Shown here in pieces: positions 24,023 through 36,663 of a stretch of 64,000 nt of DNA. The notes under the pieces are model-generated. The model made no database searches. It was not told the DNA's origin and was given only the letters and a program-made list of their open reading frames with translations. Origin of the DNA: Ophiura sarsii (lineage: Eukaryota > Echinodermata > Ophiuroidea > Amphilepidida > Ophiuridae). The stretch spans positions 99,008,180 to 99,072,179 of the forward strand of contig CM069441.1 in assembly GCA_035610835.1 (NCBI GenBank), given 5' to 3'. Within the stretch, counting starts at the first letter, position 1. Each line of letters starts with the position of its first letter. Both the position numbers and the translations under genes were made by a program.

Positions 24023-26813
24023 TTTACGTTCTACTAGGAATATTTTCCAAATAAATGGTGAATATCCATTAAAATTGAGATTAAAATGTGTTCTCCCGAA
24101 ACAAAAATATTGTGGTCTCGGAGAGAAAGTTTCGATATTACACATCATCATCATCATCGGTCTTCCTCGGACGGAATAATGGAAGCAGCTTAGTTGCTTC
24201 CATCATTCTTTCTTTGGCTATTTGTGTACTCCATTGGATTACACATGATCTGAAATATTTTGGTGGAAATACAATACAAATTAACAGAAAGATAAAACGA
24301 CAACGACGCGCTCTTGCGAAAACGTATATAGACTAGGGCTATACAATGATTTTCATTAATAATTGACGGTTATGGTTATGGTCATACCATAACCATTTAT
24401 TATTCATGTAGAAGGATATGTTTGTTTCAATAATTTAAAAGTATAATTCACTTAATATACTAGACAATAATCTCTGACATGTTATGGTAGGGGTCCTGGA
24501 TCCATTTAAAGTAATACTAGCCAATCAAAAACATTAATATAAAGAAGATCTGCCTACGATCGTATTATTTAAAAAGCTTCGATGCTCTTTTGAACACTGT
24601 GAGATTGAGATTTGATCGATTGAACATAAAAGGGTAATATCTTAATGGTGGGCATGTTTTTCTATAGCGGACATTAACTCCCTGAAAAAATCATAGACAA
24701 AATTGATTGAAATCTTCCATGGATGTGAACAATCCATCGATTAACATTTACCATTAAATCTAAACAATCAATTTTTCTTTCCTTGTGGGAATTTTCACTA
24801 ACCTACTGAATATTACTGAAGGGTTCCCAACATTGACTGATCTTATACTTCCAGTGTGTAGCGTATTATGGAGGGGAAAATTCCGACATGGAAGTCTTTT
24901 ACCTGTTTTGAACCTATTACTGTTTGCCTCTATAAGCATCTATGATTCATCTTTCCCCAAATAGGTCACGATGCCCGATATTTTAAAGACTAAAGGCGTT
25001 AAGAGAATCTAGAATAGAGTAATGGTATGTTATTCTAGAAAGTACTAAGTATGTCTAGCACCTTCAGGTTGCCTTAGGAATTTACTTGTTCCTTACACGT
25101 CGAAATAAATGCCAAAAAAAAGTTTCAATTTTGGTTCAATTCCTCGCTGGTGCATGTCCTTGCTTATTTTTCGTTGGGACATTTACCGGTGTTTGTCAAT
25201 ATTTGTTGTTATTGTCTTATTGTAAACACCGTGGGTTTGTAAACTGCTTTATATTATATACAGTGTTAAATAGTTAAAGAACGTTTTGCTTCATTTTAAA
25301 ATACACCTATTTTCAAGATTTTCAGAAACTTGGTGGCAAATAACAAACGCAGAATGCATCAATCACCTACATATGTCAACTGACGTTTCAATTCCTATCA
25401 GGTGCCTTTTCAGGCTGGTATGTAAGCTGGATTGTTGGTGATGGTGACCGACACAGTACGTTCACTATAAGAGTTATATTACTCTTAATCGTGGTACATG
25501 TATCGGTCAGGTCATTAGCCTTACATTATTTACCAATTTGGGATTATCCTGCTGCATCCCGTAGCCCACACAGTCACTATATTTACGTATAGGTGGAAAT
25601 TATATTCGTTGCATATTATTTCGGTTGATGGATAAGCCCCGGAATAGAAGCTCTGTCAAGTATATAGCTCCATAACACTTTCCGGTCAGAGTATAAACAA
25701 TCAACGAGAGAGACTGGGCGAGCGAGAGAGAAGCTTCAGGAAGCATTCAGCTAACGGAGATTCATGAACACAGATTGGAATCGACTATAAATTGAAAATC
25801 TTGCCGAAGGGTTTACGTTTTAAGTGCTGGCTTTTAGCACCGAAATGCAACGCCGCCAACCGCCTGCATATGACAAATCTTAAGCTCGTCGTCTATAGTC
25901 CGTATCAATGAGCATTTGGCTCTTTAAATCGAAGTATCCCTTGACTTTTAAGTCTAGGTTCATTTTTGACATTACATCGCCCAAGTCGAATGCATTTAGT
26001 TTAACTCCGCGACTCTATTTGATAGGGTTTGAAAACAACTGTTGACTATACTCGAATAGTAAAACAGCTCTTGTTTTCTCGAGAAACTAAAGTTCCTGAT
26101 ATTTCTTAACCATTTCCTTTCCAAGCAAACTGGTTCTGTTCTGACTACATGTTCATACCCACTAAGATAAAATTTCTCCTTTACGAAAACCTAACGTTTT
26201 TTAATTCTGATAAAGTTACGTATCTGTGATATTTGCACCCAGTATGAATGTATCATCTCTCTGTTTCACATGTAATCGGCAGTGATAAGTATATTGCGCG
26301 TAATTTTCACATTAACATTCAACAAACTGAAATAAATAACCTGGAAATAATTTTACTTATATTCTCTAATCGGGAGGTATATTTTGACTAAAGCTTGGTC
26401 GAAATACTGAATTCTTGATGTGAGATGGCGAGACATTGACAATAACACCAGATAGGCCAACAGGCCATCATTATCTGTTTACCAAGAAAAAATCTTATAT
26501 CACTTCATAGCAGAATTCAATACCTGATACAAAATACTTGCATATATTGATTATTTTCAGATCCAGTCGTCTCAAAGAATGCAACTCTATTGGATGATTG
26601 TGATGGAATTTAGGGGTGTGTCCATAACCCTGGATATAACAACAGCTGTGCACTCAAAAGCCACATGTTATTGATACCATTGTCATGATTGTGTTGGAAT
26701 AATATTGTTCTGATCGGAACTACATGTTTATTGTGTTGCCTCTACACTCATGACAATGGTAATTCAAATAAGTACCATACGATTTTGTATGTAAAACATT
26801 AAACAATGTATAA
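24023..26813. other. No confident gene (copy 1 right end)
   Basis: Matches 55,623-61,968 once the copy-2 insertions are removed. It contains a short palindrome GGTTATGGTCATACCATAACC near 24,376-24,396 and the decayed counterpart (25,820-26,014) of the small frame at 59,979-60,185. At 25,114-25,262 it has sequence with no match in copy 2. Confidence 0.5.
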
Positions 26814-27000
26814 AAATAATAATAATAATAAAACCATGCTTATAGAGCGCATAACTTAATTAAGTCCCTATGCGCTATAACAAATAAAACAGAACGCGGA
26901 TAATACAACAAAATAGTAATATTTTTCGCTTTTATTTGAAAGTTAGGGATGGATGCATTTATTATTACATGATGTGGTGGCATCCTTTTGGCTTCATAAG

Positions 27001-27104
27001 CCAATGAGCGAATGAGCCAATGAGTCAATGAGTCAATGAGTCAATGAGCAAATGAGTCAATGAGCCAATGAGTCAATGAGCCATTGAGTCAATGAGCCAA
27101 TGTG
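27001..27104. repeat. 8-bp minisatellite
   Basis: Thirteen units of CAATGAGT/CAATGAGC with few variants. The flanks on both sides share GGGATGGATGC and a GGTGGYATC motif, suggesting the array expanded between two copies of a short repeat. Confidence 0.9.
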
Positions 27105-28635
27105 TAGGGATGGATGCGCTTACTATTAGTATATTACAGGATATGGTGGTATCATTAGGTATGATTCGTTCTTTCAGGGCACCATTTTTACCTTGAACCC
27201 TGACCCGAACCCCCAAAACCACCTTTAAACCGCACCTGTAATAGTAACAATAAGTCATTCCAAAATGCTGATCGAGCCGTGATCAGCATTTACCGTAGCA
27301 GTGTCCCCCTGCAGTATGCGTGATAAATAACGCGAACCATATTTACATAGATGACGTTTTAAGAACAGTTTTAATAAATAGCGATGGCATTATTTTAATC
27401 AAGTTTTGCTATGTTTTTGTGAGTAGAAACAACTATAATGGCAATTGTTAATGTTCATCTTGAATTCTGAAGTAAATTAATTTAAAAAAACAATCTTCAA
27501 CACTACTTCGTGTCCCTTTCATTCGGGAGAATCAAAACCAAATTAGATTTAACAATAGCAAATGTTCGCGCGCGCACCCGCGAATATTGCCAGGAGTATC
27601 ATTTTAAAACCCGTTTAAACCAAATGTACCTCAAATATGGTCAGATTCATGTTAATAGCTGTACTAAAAGCAAATCATGGTAATGCCACTGAATCTGAAC
27701 AATAAAGACACAATGCACACTACTAGTCGGTTGATATAGAATTCTTCTTTAATGTACAGTATAAAATTCACACTCATATATATAGATACATTCAAGTAAG
27801 AATTTGAGGGATTAGAATCAACATATAAAAACGAAGGAACGCCCATGAATATCAATAGGCATTACACTTCATTCTCTTCATTTAAGACTAATAAGTTAAA
27901 TGGATTGATACGATCGAGTGAATTTTGATTGTCCTAATTAAGCGTCTGGCCTTTCACATAATGATCTATCTGCACCTAGTTCATCATGTTCATTCAATCA
28001 TCTTTCTATATTGCTCGATCTAGTTGCAGCATTGATAATTGAAATTATAATAATTATGATGATAACATGATAGGGCATAGGCGGCCGTACAACACGTCAA
28101 TATATTGGACACTGTATTTATAATAAATGGTGCATGATGGTCAATGTTTCGTAAAATGTTTCGTATAGTGGGTCAAAAGTAAGGTGCTTGCATTGATGGT
28201 CGCTAGTTCAAATCATCTACCATTCATGGAATACCGAATCACCTCTTTTCTGATATTGATCAACGTCAGTTTAACAGGTGTTATTATTGTACTAATGCAT
28301 TGGCATTTATTTTAGCACCTCATCAGGTCATTGACGATAACTTGAAACAATGCCTTCTGTGCAGGCGAAAGCTTCCTATTCACATAGATATGGAATACAT
28401 ACTCAGGGTTCACTGTTTTTACAATTGTTGTAACAGACACTAATGACTTGAGAACGGTTAGTGATGAAATGAACCCGGTCGTTATCATTCAGTTGAGATG
28501 AATTGACAATTTCTGGTATTTTATTTTATCTTTTGATGTTCTTATTTTCTTATTAATTAACAATAACCAACAGAAATTAAATTTCATGATCATAATAGGT
28601 TAAATCATCTTGCAACTATTTGCAATTGATTGGCG

Positions 28636-28842
28636 TTACAATTTGTACATTTTGCCATCCAAGTATATAAACACCACCGATGAGTAATCGGTAGAGATAT
28701 CATAATCATCATAATCCCGGATTGTTGAAGCAACTTCAGGGCGAAACATACTGGAATTCTTACCGACTTTTATTTGTGCAATAATAGTACTGATTAATCT
28801 TGGATCATTTTCAAGATATCCAAGTCGCTCGCTCAGAGGCAA
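28636..28842 (-). CDS. Unassigned short frame, possible exon (low confidence)
   Basis: A 68-codon open stretch contains ERLGYLENDPRLISTIIAQ and ends STDYSSVVFIYLDGKMYKL before a stop. It contains a strong donor-like GTCG|GTAAGAATT inside, so an exon could end there instead. Composition is protein-like, but there is no upstream ATG, no family match I recognise and no second copy in the window to test conservation. Confidence 0.25.
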   Translation of the reverse strand: MPLSERLGYLENDPRLISTIIAQIKVGKNSSMFRPEVASTIRDYDDYDISTDYSSVVFIYLDGKMYKL

Positions 28843-29521
28843 AGTGGGCTATATACCCAGCTCTTGGTCACGATGAAATAAGTTCGGGGCATGATGTTAT
28901 ACAACAGGCGTTGTCTGAACCGTACTTACCGCCCCAATAACATTAACCATATGAAAAAAGGAAAATTAACACCATTTTACCTTAAATGTCCTGTGCATAA
29001 TAAACAGGTAAAATGAGCCATCTCAAATGTTGGTAATTTATCGTGATTTTGGGTTATGCTTTTACCATTGTTTACTGAGAATTAGTATATGTACGGACAT
29101 TTAACTAACCCAGAATCTTTCTTCTGTAAAACCATGTCTCTAAAAACAAGAATGGTATGTTTCTCTATTCAGGGCAACTCATAATTGCTTTTTATGAAAG
29201 GAATAATATGCTTGGAATGAGTCCTATTAGAAAAACCTGGCCTCTCAGGACACAAAGAAGAAGAAAACATATCAGAGGCCTACACAAAGATATCAGCGCG
29301 CCGATATGTTTATCTTTGTATTATGAGGAAAGATGTGCGGTTTCCATGAAAGGATTCGTCCTAAAACATTTCATTCCTTTAATAAAACCTACTATATAGT
29401 ATACGGTATAGATTGTTTTGAATCGAAAAATATATCATTCAGGTTTCCTTTTTCATTAATGTTCAATTTGAAAATTCATTTTCTCAAAACTGTCTGGGTT
29501 TGCCCGCCACGCCTCTAGCGG

Positions 29522-29771
29522 TTAAGCCATTCCACGCGGCTATTAGTTTTACCATACATTCAAAATAAGATTTTTCCGAAACCTTTCCCAGCTTTCAAAG
29601 TCTATCCCATGGACTACTGAACCAATACTAGCGATGTTTGTACATATTTCAATGCATTTCTCATGGTGATTCTAAATATGGTGATGACATTCAATAATTT
29701 GACCTCTCTGAAACATTTTGTGAACTTTTGGGACTGTCGTCTGCAGACGACTGCCACGTGGAAAGTGTTAA
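29522..29771. mobile_element. TTAA-flanked MITE, family L, inverted orientation
   Basis: The left end is mutated (TTAAGCCATTCCACGCGG) and the right end is intact (CCACGTGGAAAGTGTTAA), with the GTCGTCTGCAGACGAC subterminal motif on the right. It lies opposite to the copy at 12,898. Confidence 0.75.
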
Positions 29772-30240
29772 TACATCATAGAAGCAAAAGAAATCAGAAA
29801 ATGATCTATACTATAATTCAGCTTTGTCACCCAGAAGAAATAAAGGTTAATTTAGTACATGTAGTGGTTGATCAGGATAAGTATGGTGACTAAAACACGT
29901 AAGAAGAAGTAGATGATGAAGTTGAAGAAATAATGGATATATAAGTGATTGTTATGGTCATTTAATAATCAGTATTCACCATGAATCTGGGTACAAACAT
30001 GAATATTTCTAATGTAACTGTATCACTGCAACCATTTAATGAATAGAATTCTGTGTGGTAAAATTTACATATGGCATCTCAATCATCTGATATGCCTAAT
30101 TGCTATAAAACTACAGGATTTCATTTCCTACGTTTTAAGCTTCTGTAGTAGTTAATTCTGATTTCTTCTGCTGCCGTGCTAATATGAGAGATCGACAGAA
30201 CTCAAATCAAATAGTTGGAGAAAATGTAATACATAGTATA
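29772..30240. other. No gene seen
   Basis: AT-rich sequence between two MITEs; nothing recognisable. Confidence 0.5.
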
Positions 30241-30373
30241 AGACGCACCGCAACACCAGTACGTGTGACTCGTACGTATAAGTGACTTGTACGTAAGATT
30301 TGTACGATAGGAGCCAAAGTAATATTTTATATCACAATACCCACAAGCGGCCATGAGACCAATGCAATTATAT
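30241..30373. mobile_element. Hairpin MITE, family A, left half
   Basis: GACGCACCGCAACACCAGTA, then ACGTATAAGTGACTTGTACG and GAGACCAATGCAAT match the left arm and centre of family A. The right arm is not recognisable beyond a 437-bp element inserted at the centre (30,374-30,810). Confidence 0.65.
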
Positions 30374-30810
30374 GTGACCCAACAACATAAGCAAATGAGG
30401 AACAATGCGGCAGTAGCTAATTTGATGTAAAGGTACAAATGTGAGACAAGGGTCAAAATAAGTCAAATTCATAAAAAAGTCTGATTTCTGATATTGTACA
30501 CAATTATTAAAGTTGTATCCAACCAAACATTTAAACTCATGAAATTAAGAGTTAAACTACAATTCGAGGAATTTGATTTTTATTTACTCCATTGATTTGT
30601 TAACAAAACCAAAACTTAAAATGTCCATAACTTAACAATTTGAATTTGATGTTTTGAGATAATATGATTTTCAATAATCCGGAACTTTGGTTAGGAATGT
30701 GATGTAACATTGATTTTGGTACCAAGACGTCCCTTTAAGTATCATGATATATATAACTCAATATTCACTGATATTTCCCTCATGTGCCTCATTTATTCGT
30801 GTTGGGTCAC
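30374..30810. mobile_element. 437-bp MITE inserted in a family A hairpin
   Basis: Ends GTGACCCAACAACATAAGC and, reversed, GTGACCCAACACGAATAAATG, flanked by ATAT at 30,370-30,373 and 30,811-30,814 (equivalently TA with TGTGACCC ends). CAAATGAGG follows on the left and its mirror CCTCATTT on the right. No ORF. Confidence 0.85.
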
Positions 30811-30814
30811 ATAT

Positions 30815-31274
30815 CTTTTTATGAACACTTTTAGCTACTAGTATTCATTATTATTTGATGTGACATGACACTCCTCTCAATCGTTTGTTAATATACTCTT
30901 AATGATACAATACATACAGTGTTTAGTCTGTACAACTCTTGGTTGAATACAATTGTGGATAAAACCACATTAACAATTTGGTGATAAAAGAATACAAATG
31001 GAACTGTATCTAGGTGAAACATAATATACATAATTTTAGATTTACACATATTTATTTTGAATGGTTGAATTATAACCATAAATTCTAACCATAAATTGCA
31101 CATTACTCTATAATTGAAAGCACAGTGATTATCAGATTAACAATAACAGTTAAAAGGCATTATGGGTGATAAATAATTACAAGAATCAAGAACAAATCAT
31201 ACAACAGATAAGACATAATATAATAAACAGTTTTTCTTTGGTTTTAGGAAATATACAATCACATATTACAGTAT
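30815..31274. other. No gene seen
   Basis: AT-rich sequence after the nested MITE; no coding or repeat signal. Confidence 0.5.
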
Positions 31275-31990
31275 GACAGCGTATCGCTACTTTCTCTGCA
31301 GGACCAATGATACTGATAGGTACATTATGTTGCTAAAATGCGCTGCTCTATGCATTAGCTGAATAGCTAAAGACACTATTGTTCAGCATGTCGCTACAAC
31401 ACGCTTCATGCGTCGGCATTTTGCGACAGCTCTTTATTTTTGTATGTATCAATGTACCACTCCATGACGCTCGTTGGATCGACCAAATGTTCCAGGACCG
31501 CTCTATGTAACTGAATCGCTACCTATTGGTGATACCAATTGTGTCAGTGCGACGCTACAGCGCGGTTATCATTGAATAGATCAAATCTTAACATTTCAAA
31601 TAAAGGCAATAATGATTCAACAATCATTTAACTAGGTTTTATTGAATGATAAGGTTCGTGGGTCCGAATCGTGTTGCAAATACTTTTGTTTTCCCTTTAA
31701 AATGGCAGCTACGGCAATGGCAGCTACGGCAATCACGACGCTCGTGTTGGGCATCTCGCTACGGCGCCGCTCTATCTATATATAAATGTATTGCTGCAGT
31801 CATTGTATCGGGATATCGTTAAAGCGTCGCTTCATCAGTCTTACGACAGCGCAGTTGTGTTCGTTGCTAAACCGACACTTATCATTCATTACATTACATA
31901 ATTTGCTATCGTTAAAGATTAGCAACATACAATTATTTTTATTACTACATCGACGTTATTGGCATAATGTTGCTACCAGCATCTAGCCTA
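31275..31990. repeat. Decayed GC-rich repeat with recurring TCGCTAC motif
   Basis: Against an AT-rich background the words TATCGCTAC, GTCGCTACAACACGC, AATCGCTACC, GACGCTACAGCGCGG, CTCGCTACGGCGCC and CGTTAAAGCGTCGCTTCAT recur every 50-150 bp, often followed by TTGCGACAGC or TACGACAGCGC. AATGGCAGCTACGGC is doubled at about 31,702-31,732. It looks like an old satellite or MITE cluster. Confidence 0.55.
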
Positions 31991-32740
31991 CACCTAGTAA
32001 ATTAAATACATAACGTGGTGTTCATTAATTATATACGTAAATTTGAGATTCTACAACTATAATAGTCGACATTTTCTAAACAAGTGATTGGGAATGAACA
32101 ATGTATTGATCATGTCGAGCCGTTAGTAATATTCAGGCGTAGCAGGTGAATGAATTGTTCTCAAAACAATATTTTCTGTTACCTTCTAACTGAGCATCAT
32201 ACGTGGAATTTTAGAATCTAGCCCTGGTTATAATAAAAAGAATATATGCACACCACGAAAGCCACTAAGTACTGAAAATGACCCTAAAATGAAATAAAAA
32301 ATGGTCATATAAACTCCTTCTTCTTAATAACTTAAAATGTATGATAGCCATTTCGTATTAAATAGGCCTTTTATCAGTAAGTATTTACAATCAAAGATTG
32401 TTTATAATTAACTCATTATCCAGAAAAACCCGTTTCTACTTCTTAAATGAACTGTGACTTAATTTAATACGACACAGGCTTGTATAAGCTCATTTGAGAA
32501 TTTTAAAACTTAAAACTGTTATCGCCCGAACCTAATCCATGATTAATACGACACAAGCTTGTGTTTGCTCATTTGAGAGTTTTGAAACTTCAATTCTTTA
32601 GCCCAAACCCAATCCACGCTGTGTCGCGTTTTATGTCATAGTTGATAAGTTGCACCCGCAATGAAAGAAGAAAGACGCTTCAATACTAAATAATGGTAAC
32701 TAACACTAGTGAGCATTGCACATGTGAAGCTTATCCTGAC
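31991..32740. other. No gene; two-unit direct repeat at 32,464-32,630
   Basis: TTAATACGACACAGGCTTGT, CTCATTTGAGAATTTT and GCCCGAACCTAATCCATG recur about 84 bp later as ATTAATACGACACAAGCTTG, CTCATTTGAGAGTTTT and GCCCAAACCCAATCCA. The rest is featureless. Confidence 0.6.
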
Positions 32741-32979
32741 TTAACACTTTCCACGCGGCTATTGGTACAAAACAAGATTTTTCAGAAATCTTTCACAACT
32801 TTTAAATCCTATCTCAAGAGTTATTGAACCAATACTACGAATGTAAGTACTTATTACAGTGCATTTCACATGGTGATTCCAAATATGGTTATGAAATCCA
32901 ATAATTTTAACATTTTAGAGACAATTTAGTTCAATTTTGGAATGTCGTCTGCAGATGCCTGCCGTGTGGAAAGTGTTAA
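32741..32979. mobile_element. TTAA-flanked MITE, family L
   Basis: TTAACACTTTCCACGCGG at the left and GTGTGGAAAGTGTTAA at the right, with internal GTCGTCTGCAGATG near the right end. Fourth member of the family in this window. Confidence 0.8.
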
Positions 32980-33622
32980 GACTTGAAAAATTGGGATGGG
33001 AACCTCCTTGCTATTATACAGGTATAGGATCTTAGTCTACCGTCGAGTATACATAATTCAACGTCATATAATCCAACATAAATCCATTCGGGTGAAAGAT
33101 TCGACGTCGGCTCAGACAAGATTGTTGTTATCGTTTCTGGTTGACTTCATTAATATTAATTTGAAAAATATCACTATTTTGTGGGAAAAGTATTAAGAAT
33201 ACATATGAGCTAGTTGTAAATACTAATGTCCTGTATAATTATGCAGGGACTTTATGAATATCGGGGCTAATTAATCGAAATAGAATACAAATTACAGAAT
33301 ACAATAATACATCAGTATCATGAATGAAAAGATACATTAGAGATTATGATGTGTAACCAGATTTGGAATAAAAACCATCGCATCAAAATCTAGATTGTAA
33401 GGGCATAGTCAATTAAAAGTACAGTAAATGGCGACCTGTGATTATATTTATTTTTTTAGCCGTTTTAACGTCAAAAATAAAAAAATCGATTATGAGTTTA
33501 ATGGGCACTCACTGTTTGTTTTAAAAAATTAAAAAAAATTAAACCAATCAAAAAACAAAAACAAAATCTATTTTAGCAATATTCACTACCATAAGCGTAA
33601 GAAATACGTTTGGATTAGGCAT
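32980..33622. other. No gene seen
   Basis: AT-rich, ending in A-rich runs; a 66-codon plus-strand frame at 32,996 has no support. Confidence 0.5.
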
Positions 33623-34079
33623 AGTAAAAAAAGTTACATGTTTCCCGTCCGGACTTTTTAAAAAAAGGAGGAGGGAGGGTCTTACTATTTACTATTTTCC
33701 CATTTTTTGATATTTTTTTCAAGATGGCCGCCAAGTCGAAAGTGACCAACTGACTGTGTTGCAGACACCCCTCAATAGGAATTTCCACTCTAATTGCCAG
33801 AGGAATACAAATATCAAAAGGTTTACCTAATACATAGAGCCAAGTACACATTGTTTCTTTATGTTTTCTTCATTTTTCAGGTTGAATGAGGAACAAAACA
33901 TCATTGATCGAAAGGATGTAGGCCTGCCTACATGTATTGGTCCCCATGGTACTATTTGAGAAGCCATGTCAATAATTCCGTGTCATGCATGGCATGAACA
34001 TGCTATGAAATGATACAGCATTTCTATTACACCTGCCATTCCTATGGGCAAAGGATCAATCACTAAAAAAAAAAAAATT

Positions 34080-34120
<41 letters not shown>

Positions 34121-34214
34121 ACAGAATTTTTGGAAATAGTAAATAGTAAAAAATAGGAGGCGGCGGCCAAAAAGGAGGCGGGCGGGGACGGGAAACATGT
34201 TTATTTTTTTACTA
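33623..34214. mobile_element. 590-bp TIR element with internal poly-A
   Basis: GTAAAAAAAGTTACATGTTT with CCCGTCC at the left and GGACGGGAAACATGT, TTATTTTTTTAC at the right are inverted ends. TTACTATTTACTATTTTC and GAAATAGTAAATAGTAA are a second inverted pair further in. Short purine-rich GGAGGAGGGAGGG and GGAGGCGGGCGGGG tracts lie beside the ends. Poly-A runs occupy about 34,064-34,118. Confidence 0.75.
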
Positions 34215-35014
34215 GGCCTTATGTGACAATTTTACTAATTAATATAAAGATACGATATGAATTTTATTGGTTTTGTGTGATTTACCGGAAACACCTGTGT
34301 ACGAAGAAGGATTTAAATGGAGGAAAAGACCCAGCTCTGACATTTTTAACTGTCGACATATTGTTCAACTCTAGCTATTCTGAATATAATATAAGTGATT
34401 TGCACAGAATGTTGTGGTTTTTTTTATGGTTATGGTCAAAATTCCTTTGAAACATTTCGCGAGGTAATTAGTTATTACAATTTACTACGGATCAAAGTAG
34501 CTCAGATTAGATGGATACATATTGCAGGTGCGTGATCAAAATGTATAAGGTGGACCATGAACCAATAAATATTTTGAAATTCTGAATCAAGTCGTTTGTT
34601 TTCAAAATGATTAAATATCTATTCTATGAGGATTATTGTGGTATAAATGCTATTTATTTATAAACATGATATCAATATAAATACCTCGTTGTAAGACGGA
34701 ACTGATAGTTTGAGGTGATCCTTAGAATAGGGTGAAATTCATCGAGTACATGTAGCATGACGAGAGGAATATACATGTACACCGTGCTATATTCTTAGGG
34801 AATGTGAATACATACAAATAAAAATATATGTATAAAATGCGTGAATTTCGTTTATATTGTGTGTAGACTACGAGGCAGATACGCATTTTATAACATAACA
34901 TGTACTTTTAAATTCATCTTTTCTTTAAATTGTTACAGAGTACAGAATACACAGCAGAAATCGACATCGTGATACAGTTTGGAAAATGTGATTAGAAATA
35001 TGTACATTTTACGG
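34215..35014. other. No gene seen
   Basis: AT-rich, 3' flank of the WSCD-like gene; nothing recognisable. Confidence 0.5.
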
Positions 35015-35273
35015 AAGCACTACACAACTAATCCGTATGGCTCAAACGTATAAGTCTCTTGTACGTAAGATTTATACGATGGTCGTCAAAGTAATAGTTT
35101 GCATCCCAATACGTACAAGTACCCATAAAATAAACCAATGCAAATATTACTATATCAATATGGCAATATTTGCATTGGTTGCAGTTCAATTTTCATGAGT
35201 GTTTGTACGTATGGTCATTACGTACAAGTTACTTGTACGTGTGAGCCATACGGATTAGTTTAGCAGTGCGACC
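35015..35273. mobile_element. Hairpin MITE, family A, most symmetric copy
   Basis: Arms starting GCACTACACAACTAATCCGT and ending ACGGATTAGTTTAGCAGTGC pair over more than 50 bp. The centre AACCAATGCAAATATTACTA mirrors to AATATTTGCATTGGTT. Both halves contain ACTTGTACGT. No ORF. Confidence 0.85.
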
Positions 35274-36295
35274 TAAGACGGAGGTGCGAAATTTATACTC
35301 TGTCATCCAGAGTTAACATTATGCAACTCCGCCTAAGTGTGCGTTCTAACGGAAATATTCACATGGTGTATGAAATGCCTTCTCCACAGATGGCGGTGTT
35401 TCTATCAATGTGGGGATTTGTGATGGTATCTCGTAACAAATATCGTAATGAAACATCATACGCCATTTCTGTTCCAGTGAAAATGTAAGCAGAATGTGGT
35501 GAAACCTTACTTACTACATGATATTATTTATAAATATCATCTCGCTGACCAATATCGTAGACAACATCATACGCCATCATCCGTCAGCCATTTCCGTTTG
35601 TGTGACAATGTAAGGAGAATGTTATGCGTACTATAACACGGTCCCCTTTCAGAATTTACGCACAATGTTGTGGACGGTGACACAGTACTGACACTACTAC
35701 ATCAGAGTTCGGCATGTGAATCCTCTTTGCTAAGCTGCTAGGTGCTGCTAACACCTTATCCTTGGTCAAGAGATTACTCAATCTTCCGTCGGGCTTGCGA
35801 AATGAAGAAAATAACGAAAGAAGCTTCCAAATTACACTGAATAGCCTATACTATATATATAAGGCGCACCGAATATCTACTTCAGCACTGCACATCAGAT
35901 GGATTTTTGTAGGCAGAGATTATAAACACGGCATACATCACCACATTGCAGTACTGCAGTTCATTGCAGCATAAATGCAACGTATTGCAGCATACTCTTC
36001 TGTTAACCGCAAACATACTCCTGCAGCCTACCTCATCAATATTCTCATTGTGGGTCTAATCCAATACAGCCACAGAGCGCAGCTCAGGATCACATCATGT
36101 ACCACATCAATCACGCGTCATCACATCCGGGAACACACACGAAAAACACTTCACTCCATCTCTCAAAACACGATGATAGCTTTATAATAGTTCAAGGTAT
36201 AAAAGTCGTAAAAATACTCAAGGCGGAATGTGTTGAACATTTACATGAAATCTTAAATGTACAAGGAATTAATAAGCAACATTTGAATGCTGTCG
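35274..36295. other. 3' flank of the WSCD-like gene; short direct repeat
   Basis: AATATCGTA, ACATCATACGCCAT and AATGTAAGCAGAATGT (35,440-35,497) recur at 35,553-35,622 as a diverged direct repeat. The 3' untranslated region should lie in the upper part of this stretch, but no clear polyadenylation signal was found. Confidence 0.5.
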
Positions 36296-36663
36296 TCAAA
36301 GTTCCAATTTTGGGTCGTATTGCGACGGCAACGATTGCTGGTTTTTCAGTTTCAGCGCCATTGACACCGCTTTCACGTATAAAGTAATGATTTCACGCAT
36401 TTCGTCCGTGAACGGGTCAAAGGTCAGTTGTTTCTTTTTATCCGTCGGCCGTTTAAACTTCCCGTGCGGGTTACCAAGTACACATAGCAGTCTATTCTCG
36501 TCCACAGGTAAACCTAGGAAGTTTACAATTTTCACGAGATTGTCATAAAGGTCTGTTTGTAGATCTTCGTAATAAATCACCAATACTTTTTTGCTATATT
36601 GTAAAAAGTTTATGGCTGTATTAGACCACGTGCGCGACTTCCCAGTCACGAAGTCTATCCATT
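36296..36663 (-). CDS. WSCD-like gene, terminal coding exon
   Basis: 368 nt from acceptor TTTCTTTCAG to the TGA stop; 121 full codons. [37 protein letters not shown] and FDPFTDEM follow in the order expected for the C-terminal half of a WSCD sulfotransferase. The YED motif and the FLGL helix are well kept. The plus-strand open frames across this stretch are antisense shadows. Confidence 0.93.

Larger units (their letters stand above)
26814..29521. other. No confident gene between the duplicated blocks
   Basis: Starts with (AAT)n at the duplication edge. It holds a 40-bp inverted repeat (TTATAGAGCGCATA / TATGCGCTATAA) at 26,839-26,880, a minisatellite at 27,001-27,104 and a small minus-strand frame at 28,636-28,842. 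Confidence 0.5.

Noticed and set aside
35762..36387. Plus-strand frames opposite the terminal sulfotransferase exon and its 3' flank
   Set aside because: Antisense shadow of the exon at 36,296-36,663, or flank without coding signal.
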